A program made the translations under genes and the position numbers. Below the pieces are notes generated by a model. That model saw nothing but the letters and a program-made list of their open reading frames with translations. It was not told the DNA's origin and made no database searches. A stretch of 64,000 bases of DNA from Enterobacter cancerogenus. Its GTDB lineage: Bacteria; Pseudomonadota; Gammaproteobacteria; Enterobacterales; Enterobacteriaceae. The DNA lies in the NCBI GenBank assembly GCA_000773965.1, contig JRUP01000018.1, forward strand, positions 248,001-312,000, written 5' to 3'. Of this stretch, positions 43,202-55,428 are shown one piece after another. Position 1 is the first letter of the stretch. Each line of letters begins with the position of its first letter.

Positions 43202-43483
43202 ATGAAAGCAAGGAAACAGGATTGGCATCCCGCAGATGTGATTGCAGCACTGCGTAAAAAAGGCACATCAATGGCTGAATTGTCACGCAATTCGGGGCTG
43301 AACTCGTCCACACTCTCCAACGCACTTTCCCGCCCCTGGCCCAAAGGAGAGTGGTTGATCGCTGACGCAATCGGTGTTCATCCCGCCGAGATCTGGCCAA
43401 CTCGCTATTATGATCCCATTACATCGCGCTTGCTGGATCGCAAAAAACGTATTCGATCCCCCAGGGATCGTCAGGAGAGCTGA
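43202..43483 (+). CDS. sfsB: Ner/Nlp-like DNA-binding protein SfsB
   Basis: A 93-residue helix-turn-helix protein of the phage Ner family (92 in E. coli). Conserved core DWHPADVIAALRKKGTSM and NALSRPWPKGEW, with WPTRYYDP near the end. In E. coli it was linked to maltose-gene activation, but its targets are poorly known. The ATG at 43202 has AAGGAG nine bases upstream; an ATG at 43181 is an alternative adding seven residues. Confidence 0.9.
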   Translation: MKARKQDWHPADVIAALRKKGTSMAELSRNSGLNSSTLSNALSRPWPKGEWLIADAIGVHPAEIWPTRYYDPITSRLLDRKKRIRSPRDRQES

Positions 43484-43495
43484 GATCTTTGACAT

Positions 43496-43529
43496 AAAAA
43501 AACCAGCCACGCTGCCGTGACTGGTTTTC
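43496..43529. terminator. Bidirectional sfsB/murA terminator
   Basis: AACCAG-C-CACG / CGTG-A-CTGGTT stem with an A-run on the left and TTTTCTTC on the right, between the convergent sfsB and murA. Confidence 0.8.
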
Positions 43530-43548
43530 TTCGCGTGCGAGATCGGTG

Positions 43549-44817
<1,269 letters not shown>

Positions 44818-44852
44818 TCAATTATCTATCAACAAAACAACCTGTGAGGCGC

Positions 44853-45110
44853 TTAGAAACCGTTGAGTTTACGGTCGCGCGCCCACTCGGTTGGGGTATA
44901 AGTTTTGATGGAAACCGCATGAATACGGTTATCCGCAATGTATTCCATCAGCGGCGCATAAACAGCCTGCTGTTTTTTCACACGACTCAGTTCACCGAAC
45001 ATCTCACCCACCGCGATCACCTGAAAATGACTGCCGTCGTTGCTGAGAACATGTACTTCATCTAATGGCAGCGCCTGCATCAGCACGGCCTGAACTTCAC
45101 TATTTTCCAT
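44853..45110 (-). CDS. ibaG: BolA-family protein IbaG
   Basis: An 85-residue BolA-like protein (84 in E. coli) that works with monothiol glutaredoxins in iron-sulfur handling and acid stress in relatives. Conserved [11 protein letters not shown] and the core [15 protein letters not shown]. The start MENSEVQAV at 45110 is the family start; an in-frame ATG five codons upstream is rejected. Confidence 0.94.
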   Translation of the reverse strand: MENSEVQAVLMQALPLDEVHVLSNDGSHFQVIAVGEMFGELSRVKKQQAVYAPLMEYIADNRIHAVSIKTYTPTEWARDRKLNGF

Positions 45111-45179
45111 CGCTCTTTGCTTCACTTAATAATAATAAGGCGGATATCTTAGAGGAAAGCGCCTGACTCTTAAATACGC

Positions 45180-45208
45180 AAAAGCCCCTGAATAAATCAG
45201 GGGCTTTT
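45180..45208 (-). terminator. mla operon terminator
   Basis: AAAAGCCCCTGA/TCAGGGGCTTTT hairpin with T-runs on both strands, 17 bp after mlaB, separating mlaFEDCB from ibaG-murA. Confidence 0.85.
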
Positions 45209-45224
45209 GGCAATGACAACGTTA

Positions 45225-45530
45225 TCAGGCGATTTTTTCCGCAGAAACAATAATCTGCTGCAGGTTATACAGCGCAATTAATGACTGGAGTTTGTCGTTG
45301 ATACCGGTGAAAAGTGGCGTGCTACCTTGTGCCCGCGCGATCTCGCGCAGGTGGACTAACAAAGCCAGTCCTGCTGAATCCACGCGCTCCAGCGCCGCGA
45401 CATCAATGGTCGCGATATCCACCATGGCGGTTTCACGTTCATGCCACAATGACAGCAGGGTATCGCGATCCAACATGCCGCTTAAAGATAGCGTGCTGGC
45501 ATTGCGCTGCCAGCGTAACGGTTCGCTCAT
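45225..45530 (-). CDS. mlaB: Lipid-asymmetry protein MlaB (STAS)
   Basis: A 101-residue cytoplasmic STAS-domain protein that stabilises MlaF in the MlaFEDB complex. The helix region RVDSAGLALLVHL holds the conserved DSAG loop. It starts two bases after the mlaC stop. Confidence 0.94.
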   Translation of the reverse strand: MSEPLRWQRNASTLSLSGMLDRDTLLSLWHERETAMVDIATIDVAALERVDSAGLALLVHLREIARAQGSTPLFTGINDKLQSLIALYNLQQIIVSAEKIA

Positions 45531-45532
45531 GC

Positions 45533-46162
45533 TTACTGTTTATCCAGAGTGATAGGCTGTGCAGCGTAGGTTTTCAACTGCGCGGTCAGACCATCAATGC
45601 CCTTAGTACGCAGCAAATCACTCCACTCATTTTGTTTGGTCGTGATCATGCTGATGCCTTCAGCCACCATATCATAGGCCTGCCAGTTGCCGGTCTGGCT
45701 GTTCTTGCGCCATTGGAAATCAAGGCGCACAGGCGGACGGCCGTTCGGATCCAAAATAGTCACGCGAATCGCCACGATGTTAGCATCGCCAATCGGCTGC
45801 GGTTGCTGAATCTGGTAGGTTTGGCCGTGGTACAGCGCCAGCGCCTGGCCATAAGCCTGAGCCAGATAATCGCCAAATGCCGCAAAGTATGCGTCACGCT
45901 GTGCCGGAGTAGCCTCACGATAATAGCGGCCCAGCACCAGCGCACCCGCGTACTTGATCTGTACATACGGCAGCAACTCCTGACGCACCACCTCACGCAG
46001 ATAGTTAGGATCCTGCTTGATTTTAGGTTGCTCGTTTTTCAAGCGGGTAAAGGTCTTCGCCGCCGCTTCATTCATCAGTTTATAAGGATCGCTCTGATCC
46101 GCTGCATTGGCCGCCAGCGGCACAATCGCCAGCATGGCAATCATCAGGAAACGTTTAAACAT
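45533..46162 (-). CDS. mlaC: Periplasmic phospholipid shuttle MlaC
   Basis: A 209-residue periplasmic lipid-binding protein. Signal peptide 1-21 (cleavage after ANA). It carries phospholipid between the outer-membrane MlaA-porin complex and MlaD. Conserved [15 protein letters not shown] and the [15 protein letters not shown] end. Confidence 0.95.
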   Translation of the reverse strand: MFKRFLMIAMLAIVPLAANAADQSDPYKLMNEAAAKTFTRLKNEQPKIKQDPNYLREVVRQELLPYVQIKYAGALVLGRYYREATPAQRDAYFAAFGDYLAQAYGQALALYHGQTYQIQQPQPIGDANIVAIRVTILDPNGRPPVRLDFQWRKNSQTGNWQAYDMVAEGISMITTKQNEWSDLLRTKGIDGLTAQLKTYAAQPITLDKQ

Positions 46163-46176
46163 CGTGTTTTACCTCT

Positions 46177-46719
46177 CTATTCCGTTGTAGCAGGTGCTGC
46201 CGGAGCAGGCGCACTCTCGGTGCCCTGCTTTTGATTATCGTTTTTGTTATCGCCGCTCTTATAGAGGAACTGGCCGATCAAATCTTCCAGCACCATCGCG
46301 GATTTGGTGTCACGCAACGTGCCGCCATCTTTCAGCATTGCCGAACCCAGTTCTGGATCGTCAAAGCCTAAATTCAGTGCGAGGAACTGTTCACCCAGCA
46401 GGCCTTGCGTGCGAATGGCCAGCGAGCTGGTGTCCGGGATTTTGTCAGCATACTGATCGCTGATGTCCATGGTGACACGCGGCGACAGCGTTTTATCATC
46501 CAGCGAAATATCCGTTACTCGACCAATCACCACACCACCAATTTTCACCGGTGAGCTGACTTTTAGGCCGCCAATATTATCGAAAGTGGCATACAGCTTC
46601 CATGTCGGTTCGGTGCCAAGTGACTTGAGATCGGCCACGCGCAGGCTGAGGAATAACAGTGCCAACAGTGCTGCCAGCATGAAGACGCCAACCCAGATTT
46701 CGTTTTTCTTGCTTTGCAT
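46177..46719 (-). CDS. mlaD: MCE protein MlaD
   Basis: A 180-residue inner-membrane-anchored MCE-domain protein that forms the hexameric periplasmic ring of the Mla transporter. Membrane helix about 8-28; MCE core YATFDNIGGLKVSSPVKIGG; C-terminal Pro/Ala-rich tail. The start MQSKKNEIWVG at 46719 is the family start. Confidence 0.95.
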   Translation of the reverse strand: MQSKKNEIWVGVFMLAALLALLFLSLRVADLKSLGTEPTWKLYATFDNIGGLKVSSPVKIGGVVIGRVTDISLDDKTLSPRVTMDISDQYADKIPDTSSLAIRTQGLLGEQFLALNLGFDDPELGSAMLKDGGTLRDTKSAMVLEDLIGQFLYKSGDNKNDNQKQGTESAPAPAAPATTE

Positions 46720-46723
46720 TGCA

Positions 46724-47506
46724 TCAATTCCCAAACATCAGTGCTGTCAGCACAAAGTCTAAACCGAGTACCGCCAGTGAAGCATGCACTACGGTACGCG
46801 TTGTCGCCCGACTAATCCCTTCCGAGGTCGGGATGGCATCATAGCCATTGAACAGCGCAATCCAGGTTACCGTCACGGCAAAGACTGCGCTTTTAATGAT
46901 GCAGTTGATGACATCGGTGCGGAAATCCACGGCATTTTGCATCGCTGACCAGAAGAAGCCAGGATCGATGCCTTTCCAGCCCACGCCCACCAACGCCCCA
47001 CCGGCAATACCGACTGCCGTAAAGATCAAGGCTAGCAGCGGCATGCTGATAAACCCTGCCCAGAAGCGCGGCGAAACCACGCGGCGCAGCGGATCAACGG
47101 CCATCATTTCCATGCTGGAGAGCTGTTCGGTGGCTTTCATCAAACCAATTTCTGCCGTCAGGGCTGAACCCGCGCGTCCGGCAAACAACAGTGCAGTGAC
47201 CACTGGCCCCAGTTCGCGCAGCAGCGATAAGGCCACCAGCATGCCGAGACTGGTTTCAGCGCTGTAGGTGGTCAGCACCAGATAACCCTGCAGGCCCAGC
47301 ACCATACCGATGAACAAGCCCGAGACCACAATGATCAACAGCGACAGCACGCCCACGCTGTACAGCTGTTTTACCAGCAGTGGCGCATGGCGGCGGAAAG
47401 CGGGTTTACCCACCAGCGCATGAAACAGCATCAGGCCTGCACGGCCAAACGCCGCGCAAGTATTAATTCCCTGACGTCCAAGTGACGCCAGCGCCTTTAG
47501 CAACAT
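46724..47506 (-). CDS. mlaE: Mla permease MlaE
   Basis: A 260-residue inner-membrane permease, the E. coli length, with about five or six helices. Core [24 protein letters not shown] is diagnostic of the MlaE family. The start [10 protein letters not shown] at 47506 was chosen over an in-frame ATG seven codons upstream. Confidence 0.95.
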   Translation of the reverse strand: MLLKALASLGRQGINTCAAFGRAGLMLFHALVGKPAFRRHAPLLVKQLYSVGVLSLLIIVVSGLFIGMVLGLQGYLVLTTYSAETSLGMLVALSLLRELGPVVTALLFAGRAGSALTAEIGLMKATEQLSSMEMMAVDPLRRVVSPRFWAGFISMPLLALIFTAVGIAGGALVGVGWKGIDPGFFWSAMQNAVDFRTDVINCIIKSAVFAVTVTWIALFNGYDAIPTSEGISRATTRTVVHASLAVLGLDFVLTALMFGN

Positions 47507-47510
47507 CAGT

Positions 47511-48326
47511 TTACGTTCTCCCTGCACGAGTCAGATCGCTGAGGTAATCCCCGGCAGCGAAGCGGAATGGCACTGGACCGTCCGCATGCCCCTCAATAAA
47601 CTGGCGCACGCGCGGATCGGGATTTTCCCGCAACTCCGGCGCACTGCCCTGGGCAATAATCTTTTGACCGGCAACAATATAGGCATGGTCAGCAATGCTC
47701 AAGACCTCTGGCACATCGTGTGAAACCACAATGCAGGTCACACCTAACGAGTGGTTCAATTCATCGATCAATTTCACCAGCACGCCCATGGTAATCGGAT
47801 CCTGGCCGACAAAGGGCTCATCGAACATGATCAGGTCCGGCTCCAGCGCAATCGCTCGCGCCAGTGCGGCACGACGCGCCATGCCACCCGAAAGTTCAGC
47901 CGGCATCAGTTTGGCTGCACCGCGCAGGCCGACTGCTTCCAGCTTCATCATCACCGTGCTGTGCAGCAATTCCGGCGGTAATTGTGTGTGCTCACGCAAC
48001 GGCCAGGCAACGTTATCAAAGACGTTAAGATCGGTAAAAAGTGCACCCGACTGGAACAACATGCTCATTTTTTTTCGCACTTCATACAATTTAGTGCGGG
48101 AAAGCGCTGGGATATTCTGGTCACGGAACCAAATTTCCCCTTTATCCGGTTGCAACTGACCACCAATCAGGCGCAGCAGCGTGGTTTTTCCAATCCCGGA
48201 TGGTCCCATAATAGCGGTCACTTTACCCGCTGGCACGGTAAGCGAAATGTCATCAAAGATGACGCGGTCTCCGCGAGTGAAGCTGACGCCACGAACCTCA
48301 ACCAGATTCGTTTTTTGCTGGATCAT
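47511..48326 (-). CDS. mlaF: Mla ATPase MlaF
   Basis: A 271-residue ABC ATPase of the lipid transporter. Walker [10 protein letters not shown], signature [14 protein letters not shown], Walker B DLIMFDEP, switch His in VSHDVPE. First gene of mlaFEDCB. The start [11 protein letters not shown] at 48326 has GAGG upstream; the longer frame runs into the promoter gap shared with yrbG. Confidence 0.96.
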   Translation of the reverse strand: MIQQKTNLVEVRGVSFTRGDRVIFDDISLTVPAGKVTAIMGPSGIGKTTLLRLIGGQLQPDKGEIWFRDQNIPALSRTKLYEVRKKMSMLFQSGALFTDLNVFDNVAWPLREHTQLPPELLHSTVMMKLEAVGLRGAAKLMPAELSGGMARRAALARAIALEPDLIMFDEPFVGQDPITMGVLVKLIDELNHSLGVTCIVVSHDVPEVLSIADHAYIVAGQKIIAQGSAPELRENPDPRVRQFIEGHADGPVPFRFAAGDYLSDLTRAGRT

Positions 48327-48553
48327 CGTTACCTCTTTATGCGGATCGGGCGTAATCAAAGTCGTGGATGGTAGCCTGGTAGACCACAATGCACGATAGT
48401 TTTACAGAAACTTCCCCGTCAGGTGTGGCGAAAACGGCCTTAAAATTTACTTTTGCCTCTCAGACAGTCAAAATCAGCGCCTGTTTCCGCGCGCGCAATG
48501 TATTTACCTGTCGGACAAGGTTTGCCGACACACCTATCCATCAAGGATTTTTC

Positions 48554-49537
48554 ATGTTCGTAGCCACTGCCCTGCTGTTTATTGGATTGATTTTACTGGC
48601 TTACGGTGCTGACCGTCTGGTTTTCAGTGCCGCGATCCTGTGTCGATCCTTCGGCATTCCTCCGCTGATCATCGGTATGACAGTGGTAAGCATTGGCACA
48701 TCGTTACCCGAACTGATCGTTTCTTTTTCTGCAGCGCAGCATGGGCAAATGGATTTAGCTGTAGGGACGGCGCTGGGCTCAAACATTACCAATATTCTGC
48801 TGATCCTCGGCGGTGCCGCACTTTTGCACCCATTGACAGTGCACTCCAATCTGATTCGGCGCGAACTCCCCCTGATGCTGCTGGTCTCACTGCTGAGTGG
48901 CATCATGTTGTTTGATAATCACCTTAGTCGACTTGATGGCATCGCGCTGCTGCTGATTGCTTTAGGTTATCTGCTGATCGCCATTCGCATCGCCCGCCGC
49001 GCAGAGCGGGATAACAACGACACGTTAACGCGCGAACAATTGGCTGAACTGCCGCGCGATGAAGCTGGCAATACCGTGGCCTTTCTGTGGCTGGCGGTGG
49101 CGCTGATTATTCTGCCGATGTCAACGCGGATGGTGATCGATAATGCCACCGTGTTTGCCGACTATTTTGGTGTCAGCGAGCTGGTCATGGGTCTGACGTT
49201 GATTGCCGTCGGCACCAGCCTGCCTGAACTGGCTACCGTATTGGCGGGTGCATTAAAAGGTGAAGACGATATCGCTATCGGTAACCTGATTGGCGCTAAT
49301 ATCTTTAATCTGGCCATTGTACTGGGCCTGCCCGCGCTGGTGCACCCCGGCAGCGTTGATGCACACGCTTTCGCACGAGATTACTGGGTGATGTTAGGTG
49401 TCAGCGTGCTGTTCGCCCTACTTTGCCTGTTACGCAAACGCCGGATTGGTCGCGTTGCGGGCTCTCTTTTGTTATCGGGATTTATTGCGTGGGTTCTGTG
49501 GCTGTGGCTCAGCCCTGCGCTCATCACAAGTTATTAA
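48554..49537 (+). CDS. yrbG: Calcium/sodium antiporter-family protein YrbG
   Basis: A 327-residue inner-membrane protein of the cation/Ca exchanger family. Two inverted halves each carry the alpha-repeat GTSLPEL (first ...GTSLPELIVSFSAA, second GTSLPELATVLAG). Its ion is not known with certainty. Start at 48554; the frame extends upstream into the divergent promoter gap. Thirteen bases before kdsD. Confidence 0.93.
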   Translation: MFVATALLFIGLILLAYGADRLVFSAAILCRSFGIPPLIIGMTVVSIGTSLPELIVSFSAAQHGQMDLAVGTALGSNITNILLILGGAALLHPLTVHSNLIRRELPLMLLVSLLSGIMLFDNHLSRLDGIALLLIALGYLLIAIRIARRAERDNNDTLTREQLAELPRDEAGNTVAFLWLAVALIILPMSTRMVIDNATVFADYFGVSELVMGLTLIAVGTSLPELATVLAGALKGEDDIAIGNLIGANIFNLAIVLGLPALVHPGSVDAHAFARDYWVMLGVSVLFALLCLLRKRRIGRVAGSLLLSGFIAWVLWLWLSPALITSY

Positions 49538-49550
49538 GGACGGACTGACC

Positions 49551-50531
49551 ATGTCACATCAGCAACCGGTTTTTGATTACCAACAGGCAGGTAAAGCGGT
49601 ACTGCGCATCGAACGCGAAGGGCTGGAGCAGCTCGATCAGTATATTAATGCCGACTTTAGCCGCGCCTGCGAAATGATCATTGCCTGCCGTGGAAAAGTG
49701 GTGGTGATGGGCATGGGCAAATCCGGTCATATTGGTGCAAAAATGGCAGCGACTTTTGCCAGTACCGGTACGTCTTCATTCTTTGTTCATCCTGGCGAAG
49801 CGAGCCATGGTGACCTCGGCATGGTGACAGCAAACGACGTGGTGATCGCTATCTCTAATAGTGGCGAATCGAACGAAATTCTGGCGCTCATCCCGGTCCT
49901 CAAGCGACAGAAAGTGCCGTTGATTTGCCTCACCAGCCGTCCGGAGAGTGCCATGGGGCGTGCCGCTGACGTGCATTTATGCGTGAAGGTTCCACAGGAA
50001 GCGTGCCCGCTCGGTCTGGCACCGACCTCCAGTACTACCGCCACGCTGGTGATGGGCGATGCGCTGGCGGTTGCCCTGCTGGAAGCACGCGGCTTTACTC
50101 AGGAAGACTTCGCGCTCTCGCATCCCGGTGGCGCACTGGGCCGCAAACTGCTGCTACACGTGAGCGATATTATGCACAGTGGTGACGAGATCCCACACGT
50201 CAGCCGCGATGCGTCGCTGCGGGATGCGTTGCTGGAAATTACGCGCAAAAACCTCGGCCTGACGGTGATTGTTGACGACCTGATGAAAATCGAAGGCATT
50301 TTCACTGATGGCGACTTACGCCGCATCTTCGATATGGGTATCGATTTCCAGTCAGCCAGCATTCAGGATGTGATGACGCGCGGCGGGATTCGCGTGCGCC
50401 CAAATATGCTGGCTGTCGACGCACTGAATCTGATGCAAAACAAAAACATCACTGCGGTGTTGGTCGCCGATGACGATCGTCTGCTCGGTGTGGTACATAT
50501 GCATGACATGCTGCGCGCTGGCGTAGTTTGA
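49551..50531 (+). CDS. kdsD: Arabinose-5-phosphate isomerase KdsD
   Basis: A 326-residue enzyme turning ribulose-5-P into arabinose-5-P for Kdo synthesis. An SIS domain (GMGKSGHIGAKMAAT, ISNSGES) is followed by two CBS domains (about 205-326). The start MSHQQPVFDYQQAG at 49551 follows a GGA-rich site; the longer frame inside yrbG is rejected. Confidence 0.97.
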   Translation: MSHQQPVFDYQQAGKAVLRIEREGLEQLDQYINADFSRACEMIIACRGKVVVMGMGKSGHIGAKMAATFASTGTSSFFVHPGEASHGDLGMVTANDVVIAISNSGESNEILALIPVLKRQKVPLICLTSRPESAMGRAADVHLCVKVPQEACPLGLAPTSSTTATLVMGDALAVALLEARGFTQEDFALSHPGGALGRKLLLHVSDIMHSGDEIPHVSRDASLRDALLEITRKNLGLTVIVDDLMKIEGIFTDGDLRRIFDMGIDFQSASIQDVMTRGGIRVRPNMLAVDALNLMQNKNITAVLVADDDRLLGVVHMHDMLRAGVV

Positions 50532-50544
50532 ACAGGAACAAATA

Positions 50545-51111
50545 ATGAGTGTTGAAACCACGATGATCGATACCTGCTATGGCCCGGTGAGTGCCGATGT
50601 AATGGCTCGGGCGGCGCGGATTCGCCTGCTGATTTGCGATGTCGACGGTGTGATGTCTGACGGCGTGATTTACATGGGCAACAACGGCGAAGAATTGAAA
50701 GCCTTTAACGTCCGTGATGGCTATGGTATTCGCTGCCTGCTGACCTCTGATATCGAAGTGGCTATTATTACTGGCCGCAAAGCGAAGCTGCTGGAAGATC
50801 GTTGCCAGACGCTCGGCATTACGCATCTTTATCAGGGACAATCAGATAAGCTTTTGGCGTGGCGTGAACTCCTGGATAAACTGTCATTATCTGCTGAGCA
50901 AGTGGCTTATATCGGCGATGATTTGATCGACTGGCCTGTGATGGCGGAGGCCGGTTTGAGTGTAGCTGTCGCCGATGCCCACCCCGTGTTATTACCTCGT
51001 GCACACTACGTCACCCGTATTGCCGGTGGCCGTGGTGCGGTACGTGAACTCTGCGATCTGATTTTGATGGCGCAAAACAAATTTGAGGATGCCAAAGGGC
51101 AATCAGTATGA
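50545..51111 (+). CDS. kdsC: Kdo-8-phosphate phosphatase KdsC
   Basis: A 188-residue HAD phosphatase (tetramer in the family) that removes phosphate from Kdo-8-P. The catalytic motif is CDVDGVMSDG; the second is ITGRKAKL; the third is IGDDLIDWPVM. Stop codon overlaps the lptC start (ATGA). Confidence 0.97.
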   Translation: MSVETTMIDTCYGPVSADVMARAARIRLLICDVDGVMSDGVIYMGNNGEELKAFNVRDGYGIRCLLTSDIEVAIITGRKAKLLEDRCQTLGITHLYQGQSDKLLAWRELLDKLSLSAEQVAYIGDDLIDWPVMAEAGLSVAVADAHPVLLPRAHYVTRIAGGRGAVRELCDLILMAQNKFEDAKGQSV

Positions 51112-51686
51112 GTAAGAGCAGGCGTTGGATAACGCTGATTTTGGCCTTGATCGCCCTGGTGCTGATCGGCTGGAATCTCACCAACCAGGACGATAGCGAA
51201 GCGCCGGTGGCGACCAATAGCCAGGAGCCAACCTATACCAGCGAGAAGTCCCATTCTGTGGTGTACAACCCCACGGGCGCGCTGGCGTACAAACTGATCT
51301 CGGATAAAGTGACTTACTTTGCGGCAGATGAGGTGAGCTGGTTCGATAATCCGGTTGCAACCACGTATGATGAAAATAAAGTGCCCACCTGGACAATACG
51401 TGCCGATAAGGCAAAGCTGACCAAAGATCGTATGCTGTATCTATATGGTCACGTCGAAGTGAATACCCTGACCCAGGATTCTCAACTTGAGCGCATTATT
51501 ACCGATACGGCTCAGGTTAATCTGGTCACCCAGGATGTGACATCTGACGATCAAGTCACCCTATTTGGCCGCAGTTTTAATTCCACTGGCATGAAGATGC
51601 GCGGCAATTTACGAACCAAGAATGCCCAGCTGCTTGAAAAGGTCAAAACTTCCTATGAAATCCAAAATGAACAAAAACAGCCTTAA
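51108..51686 (+). CDS. lptC: LPS transport protein LptC
   Basis: A 192-residue bitopic inner-membrane protein. One helix (about 6-24), then the periplasmic beta-jellyroll that takes LPS from LptBFG and passes it to LptA. Its last 32 bases overlap lptA. Confidence 0.95.
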   Translation: MSKSRRWITLILALIALVLIGWNLTNQDDSEAPVATNSQEPTYTSEKSHSVVYNPTGALAYKLISDKVTYFAADEVSWFDNPVATTYDENKVPTWTIRADKAKLTKDRMLYLYGHVEVNTLTQDSQLERIITDTAQVNLVTQDVTSDDQVTLFGRSFNSTGMKMRGNLRTKNAQLLEKVKTSYEIQNEQKQP

Positions 51687-52209
51687 GTTGTTGTTGGTGA
51701 GCGCCTTACTGGCGACCAGCCTGCCCGCGCTGGCCCTGACGGGAGACTCTGACAAACCCGTTAATATTGATTCGGTGAATCAGGCGCTGGATCTGCAAGG
51801 CAACGTGGCGACCTTTACCGGCAATGTCATTGTGACCCAGGGTTCAATCAAAATCACCGCTGACAAAGTGGTGGTCACACGTCCAGGTGGCGACAGTAAA
51901 AAAACTATCGTGGATGCCTACGGCGCTCCCGCCACTTTCTACCAGATGCAGGATAACGGCAAACCCGTGCAGGGCCACGCCTCAAAACTGCATTATGAGC
52001 TGGCGAACGATTTCGTTGAACTGACGGGCAATGCCTTCATTCAGCAGCTGGACAGCAACATCAAAGGCGATCGCATCACTTACCTGGTGAAAGAGCAGAA
52101 AATGCAGGCATTTAGCCAGGGCGAAAGCAAACGCGTCACCACCGTACTGGTGCCGTCGCAGTTGCAGGACAAAAACGGCTCGTCCACGAGCCCTAAAAAG
52201 AGTAACTGA
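51655..52209 (+). CDS. lptA: LPS periplasmic bridge protein LptA
   Basis: A 184-residue periplasmic protein forming the LPS bridge. Signal peptide 1-27 (cleavage after ALA). Core [21 protein letters not shown] and the region around [12 protein letters not shown] match the family. It begins inside the 3' end of lptC, as in E. coli. Confidence 0.96.
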   Translation: MKSKMNKNSLKLLLVSALLATSLPALALTGDSDKPVNIDSVNQALDLQGNVATFTGNVIVTQGSIKITADKVVVTRPGGDSKKTIVDAYGAPATFYQMQDNGKPVQGHASKLHYELANDFVELTGNAFIQQLDSNIKGDRITYLVKEQKMQAFSQGESKRVTTVLVPSQLQDKNGSSTSPKKSN

Positions 52210-52214
52210 TCGCT

Positions 52215-52940
<726 letters not shown>

Positions 52941-52988
52941 TAAGGTGTCGTTATTCACGACATTTGCTTAGGAAATTCAAGCAGAATT

Positions 52989-54422
52989 ATGAAGCAAGGT
53001 TTGCAACTCAGGCTCAGCCAACAGCTGGCGATGACCCCACAGTTGCAGCAGGCCATTCGTCTGCTGCAACTCTCTACGCTTGAACTCCAGCAGGAACTGC
53101 AACTGGCGCTGGAAAGCAATCCGCTGCTTGAGCAAACCGATCTGCATGAAGAAGTCGATTCACGTGAGCATCAGGAGAGCGACTCGTTAGACACACGTGA
53201 AGCCCTCGAACAGAAAGAGATGCCTGAAGAGCTTCCACTCGACGCCACCTGGGATGAAATCTACACCGCGGGAACGCCTTCTGGCACGGGTACCGATTAC
53301 CAGGATGATGAGCTGCCGGTTTATCAAGGCGAAACCACCCAGTCACTGCAGGACTACCTGATGTGGCAAGTGGAGCTCACGCCGTTTACGGATACCGACC
53401 GCGCGATTGCCACTTCAATTGTCGACGCCATTGATGATACCGGCTATCTCACCGTTTCCGTCCAGGACATCTGCGACAGCATTGGTGATGAAGAGCTGAC
53501 GCTGGAAGAGGTTGAAGCGGTGCTGAAGCGTGTTCAGCGCTTTGATCCAGTCGGTGTCGGTGCACGTGATCTACGTGACTGCTTGCTGGTGCAACTTTCA
53601 CAATACGCTGCCGATGCGCCAATGCTGGCAGAAGCGCGGTTGATCGTCAGTGAACATCTGGATCTGCTGGCCAACCACGATTTTCGCAGCCTGATGCGTG
53701 TAACACGCCTCAAGGAAGAAGTGCTGAAAGACGCGATGCTGCTGATTCAGTCACTCGATCCCCGCCCCGGCCAATCGATCAATACCAGTGAACCCGAGTA
53801 TGTGATTCCTGATGTACTGGTGCGTAAAACCAGTAAGCGCTGGACTGTTGAACTGAATTCAGACAGCTTGCCGCGCCTGAAGATCAATCAACATTACGCC
53901 GCGATGGGCGGTTCCGCACGTAACGACAGCGACAGCCAATTCATTCGCAGTAATTTGCAGGAAGCCAAATGGCTGATTAAAAGCCTCGAAAGCCGCAACG
54001 ACACACTGCTCAAAGTGACGCGTTGTATTGTCGAGCAGCAGCAGGCGTTCTTTGAACAGGGCGAGGAATACATGCGGCCGATGGTGCTGGCAGATATCGC
54101 CCAGGCCGTGGACATGCATGAATCCACCATTTCCCGTGTGACCACGCAAAAGTACCTGCACAGCCCGCGTGGCATCTTTGAATTAAAATATTTTTTCTCC
54201 AGCCATGTGAATACCGAAGGCGGTGGCGAAGCCTCTTCCACGGCGATCCGTGCCCTGGTGAAGAAATTGATCTCCGCGGAAAACCCCGCAAAACCCTTGA
54301 GCGACAGCAAACTCACCTCCATGTTATCCGATCAGGGCATCATGGTGGCGCGACGTACGGTTGCTAAATATCGCGAGTCTTTATCTATACCGCCATCAAA
54401 CCAGCGCAAGCAGTTGGTTTGA
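52989..54422 (+). CDS. rpoN: RNA polymerase sigma-54 factor RpoN
   Basis: A 477-residue sigma-54 (same length as E. coli). Gln/Leu-rich activator-response region I (1-50), acidic region II (about 50-115), core-binding region, the helix-turn-helix and the C-terminal RpoN box [10 protein letters not shown]. It needs enhancer-binding ATPases. Its neighbours downstream are the nitrogen-PTS genes, as in most enterics. Confidence 0.98.
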   Translation: MKQGLQLRLSQQLAMTPQLQQAIRLLQLSTLELQQELQLALESNPLLEQTDLHEEVDSREHQESDSLDTREALEQKEMPEELPLDATWDEIYTAGTPSGTGTDYQDDELPVYQGETTQSLQDYLMWQVELTPFTDTDRAIATSIVDAIDDTGYLTVSVQDICDSIGDEELTLEEVEAVLKRVQRFDPVGVGARDLRDCLLVQLSQYAADAPMLAEARLIVSEHLDLLANHDFRSLMRVTRLKEEVLKDAMLLIQSLDPRPGQSINTSEPEYVIPDVLVRKTSKRWTVELNSDSLPRLKINQHYAAMGGSARNDSDSQFIRSNLQEAKWLIKSLESRNDTLLKVTRCIVEQQQAFFEQGEEYMRPMVLADIAQAVDMHESTISRVTTQKYLHSPRGIFELKYFFSSHVNTEGGGEASSTAIRALVKKLISAENPAKPLSDSKLTSMLSDQGIMVARRTVAKYRESLSIPPSNQRKQLV

Positions 54423-54443
54423 CCGAACGAAGAAGGAAGACCT

Positions 54444-54731
54444 ATGCAGCTAAACCTGACCGGACTGAATGTTGAAATCACTGAACCGCTGCGCGAATTT
54501 GTAAATAGCAAATTTGCCAAACTGGAACACTACTTTGATCGTATCAATCAGGTTTATATTGTTCTGAAAGTGGAGAAGGTGACGCAGATTGCGGAAGCAA
54601 CACTGCACGTCAACGGCGGAGAGCTGCACGCCACAGGGGAAGCGGAAGACATGTACGCGGCCATCGACGGGTTAATCGACAAGCTTTCCCGTCAGCTGAC
54701 CAAACACAAAGACAAACTGAAAAAACACTAA
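54444..54731 (+). CDS. hpf: Ribosome hibernation promoting factor HPF
   Basis: A 95-residue short HPF that helps form 100S dimers in stationary phase. Begins MQLNLTGLNVEITEPLREFV; the basic C-terminal tail KHKDKLKKH is typical. Twenty-one bases after rpoN. Confidence 0.96.
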   Translation: MQLNLTGLNVEITEPLREFVNSKFAKLEHYFDRINQVYIVLKVEKVTQIAEATLHVNGGELHATGEAEDMYAAIDGLIDKLSRQLTKHKDKLKKH

Positions 54732-54779
54732 CCTTCATGCTTGCAGAGTGCTGACTGGTTCGGCACTCAGAGCGCAAAT

Positions 54780-54804
54780 GGGGCGGGTTAACCGCCCCGT
54801 TTTG
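54780..54804 (+). terminator. Hairpin after hpf
   Basis: GGGGCGG-GTTAA-CCGCCCC stem followed by GTTTT, between hpf and ptsN. It may attenuate the rpoN-hpf transcript. Confidence 0.7.
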
Positions 54805-54890
54805 TCATCTGTGCAAGCGCCAACGGGAGACTCGCCATTGTGCTATGAATGGCGTTAACCTTGCGGCTATGTGAACTCGCAAGTGAAACG

Positions 54891-55376
54891 ATGATGAACA
54901 ACGATCTGACACTGGAATTGAGCTCGGTCCTCTCACTGGACTGTACCCGTAGCGGCGTACACTGCCAGAGTAAAAAACGCGCGCTGGAAATTATCAGCGA
55001 GCTGGCAGCGAAGCAGCTCAATCTGCCGCACCAGACACTTTTTGAAGCCATCCTGACCCGTGAACGCATGGGCAGTACTGGCATTGGCAACGGCATCGCT
55101 ATTCCTCATGGCAAGCTAGAGGAGGATACGCTACGCGCCGTTGGCGTGTTTATCAGCCTCGACCAGCCGATTGCCTTTGATGCCGTGGACAACCAACCGG
55201 TTGACCTGCTGTTTGCTCTGCTGGTGCCTGCAGACCAGTGCAAAACCCATTTGCATACGCTGTCGCTGGTCGCGAAACGTCTGGCGGACAAAACCGTCTG
55301 CCGCCGTTTGCGTGCGGCACAGAGTGATGAAGAGCTCTATGCCATTATCACAGAAGCTCAGGAAGAACACTCTTAA
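54891..55376 (+). CDS. ptsN: Nitrogen-PTS EIIA component PtsN
   Basis: A 161-residue EIIA-Ntr phosphoacceptor. The phosphorylated His is H73 in IPHGKLEED. It controls potassium transport and other processes by protein contacts in relatives. The ATG at 54891 (MMNND) aligns with E. coli MTNND; the second ATG at 54894 is equally readable. Confidence 0.96.
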   Translation: MMNNDLTLELSSVLSLDCTRSGVHCQSKKRALEIISELAAKQLNLPHQTLFEAILTRERMGSTGIGNGIAIPHGKLEEDTLRAVGVFISLDQPIAFDAVDNQPVDLLFALLVPADQCKTHLHTLSLVAKRLADKTVCRRLRAAQSDEELYAIITEAQEEHS

Positions 55377-55428
55377 GCGACAGACACATTGACCGGCCTA
55401 TTCGCCGGTTTAAAACGGGAGAAATGTG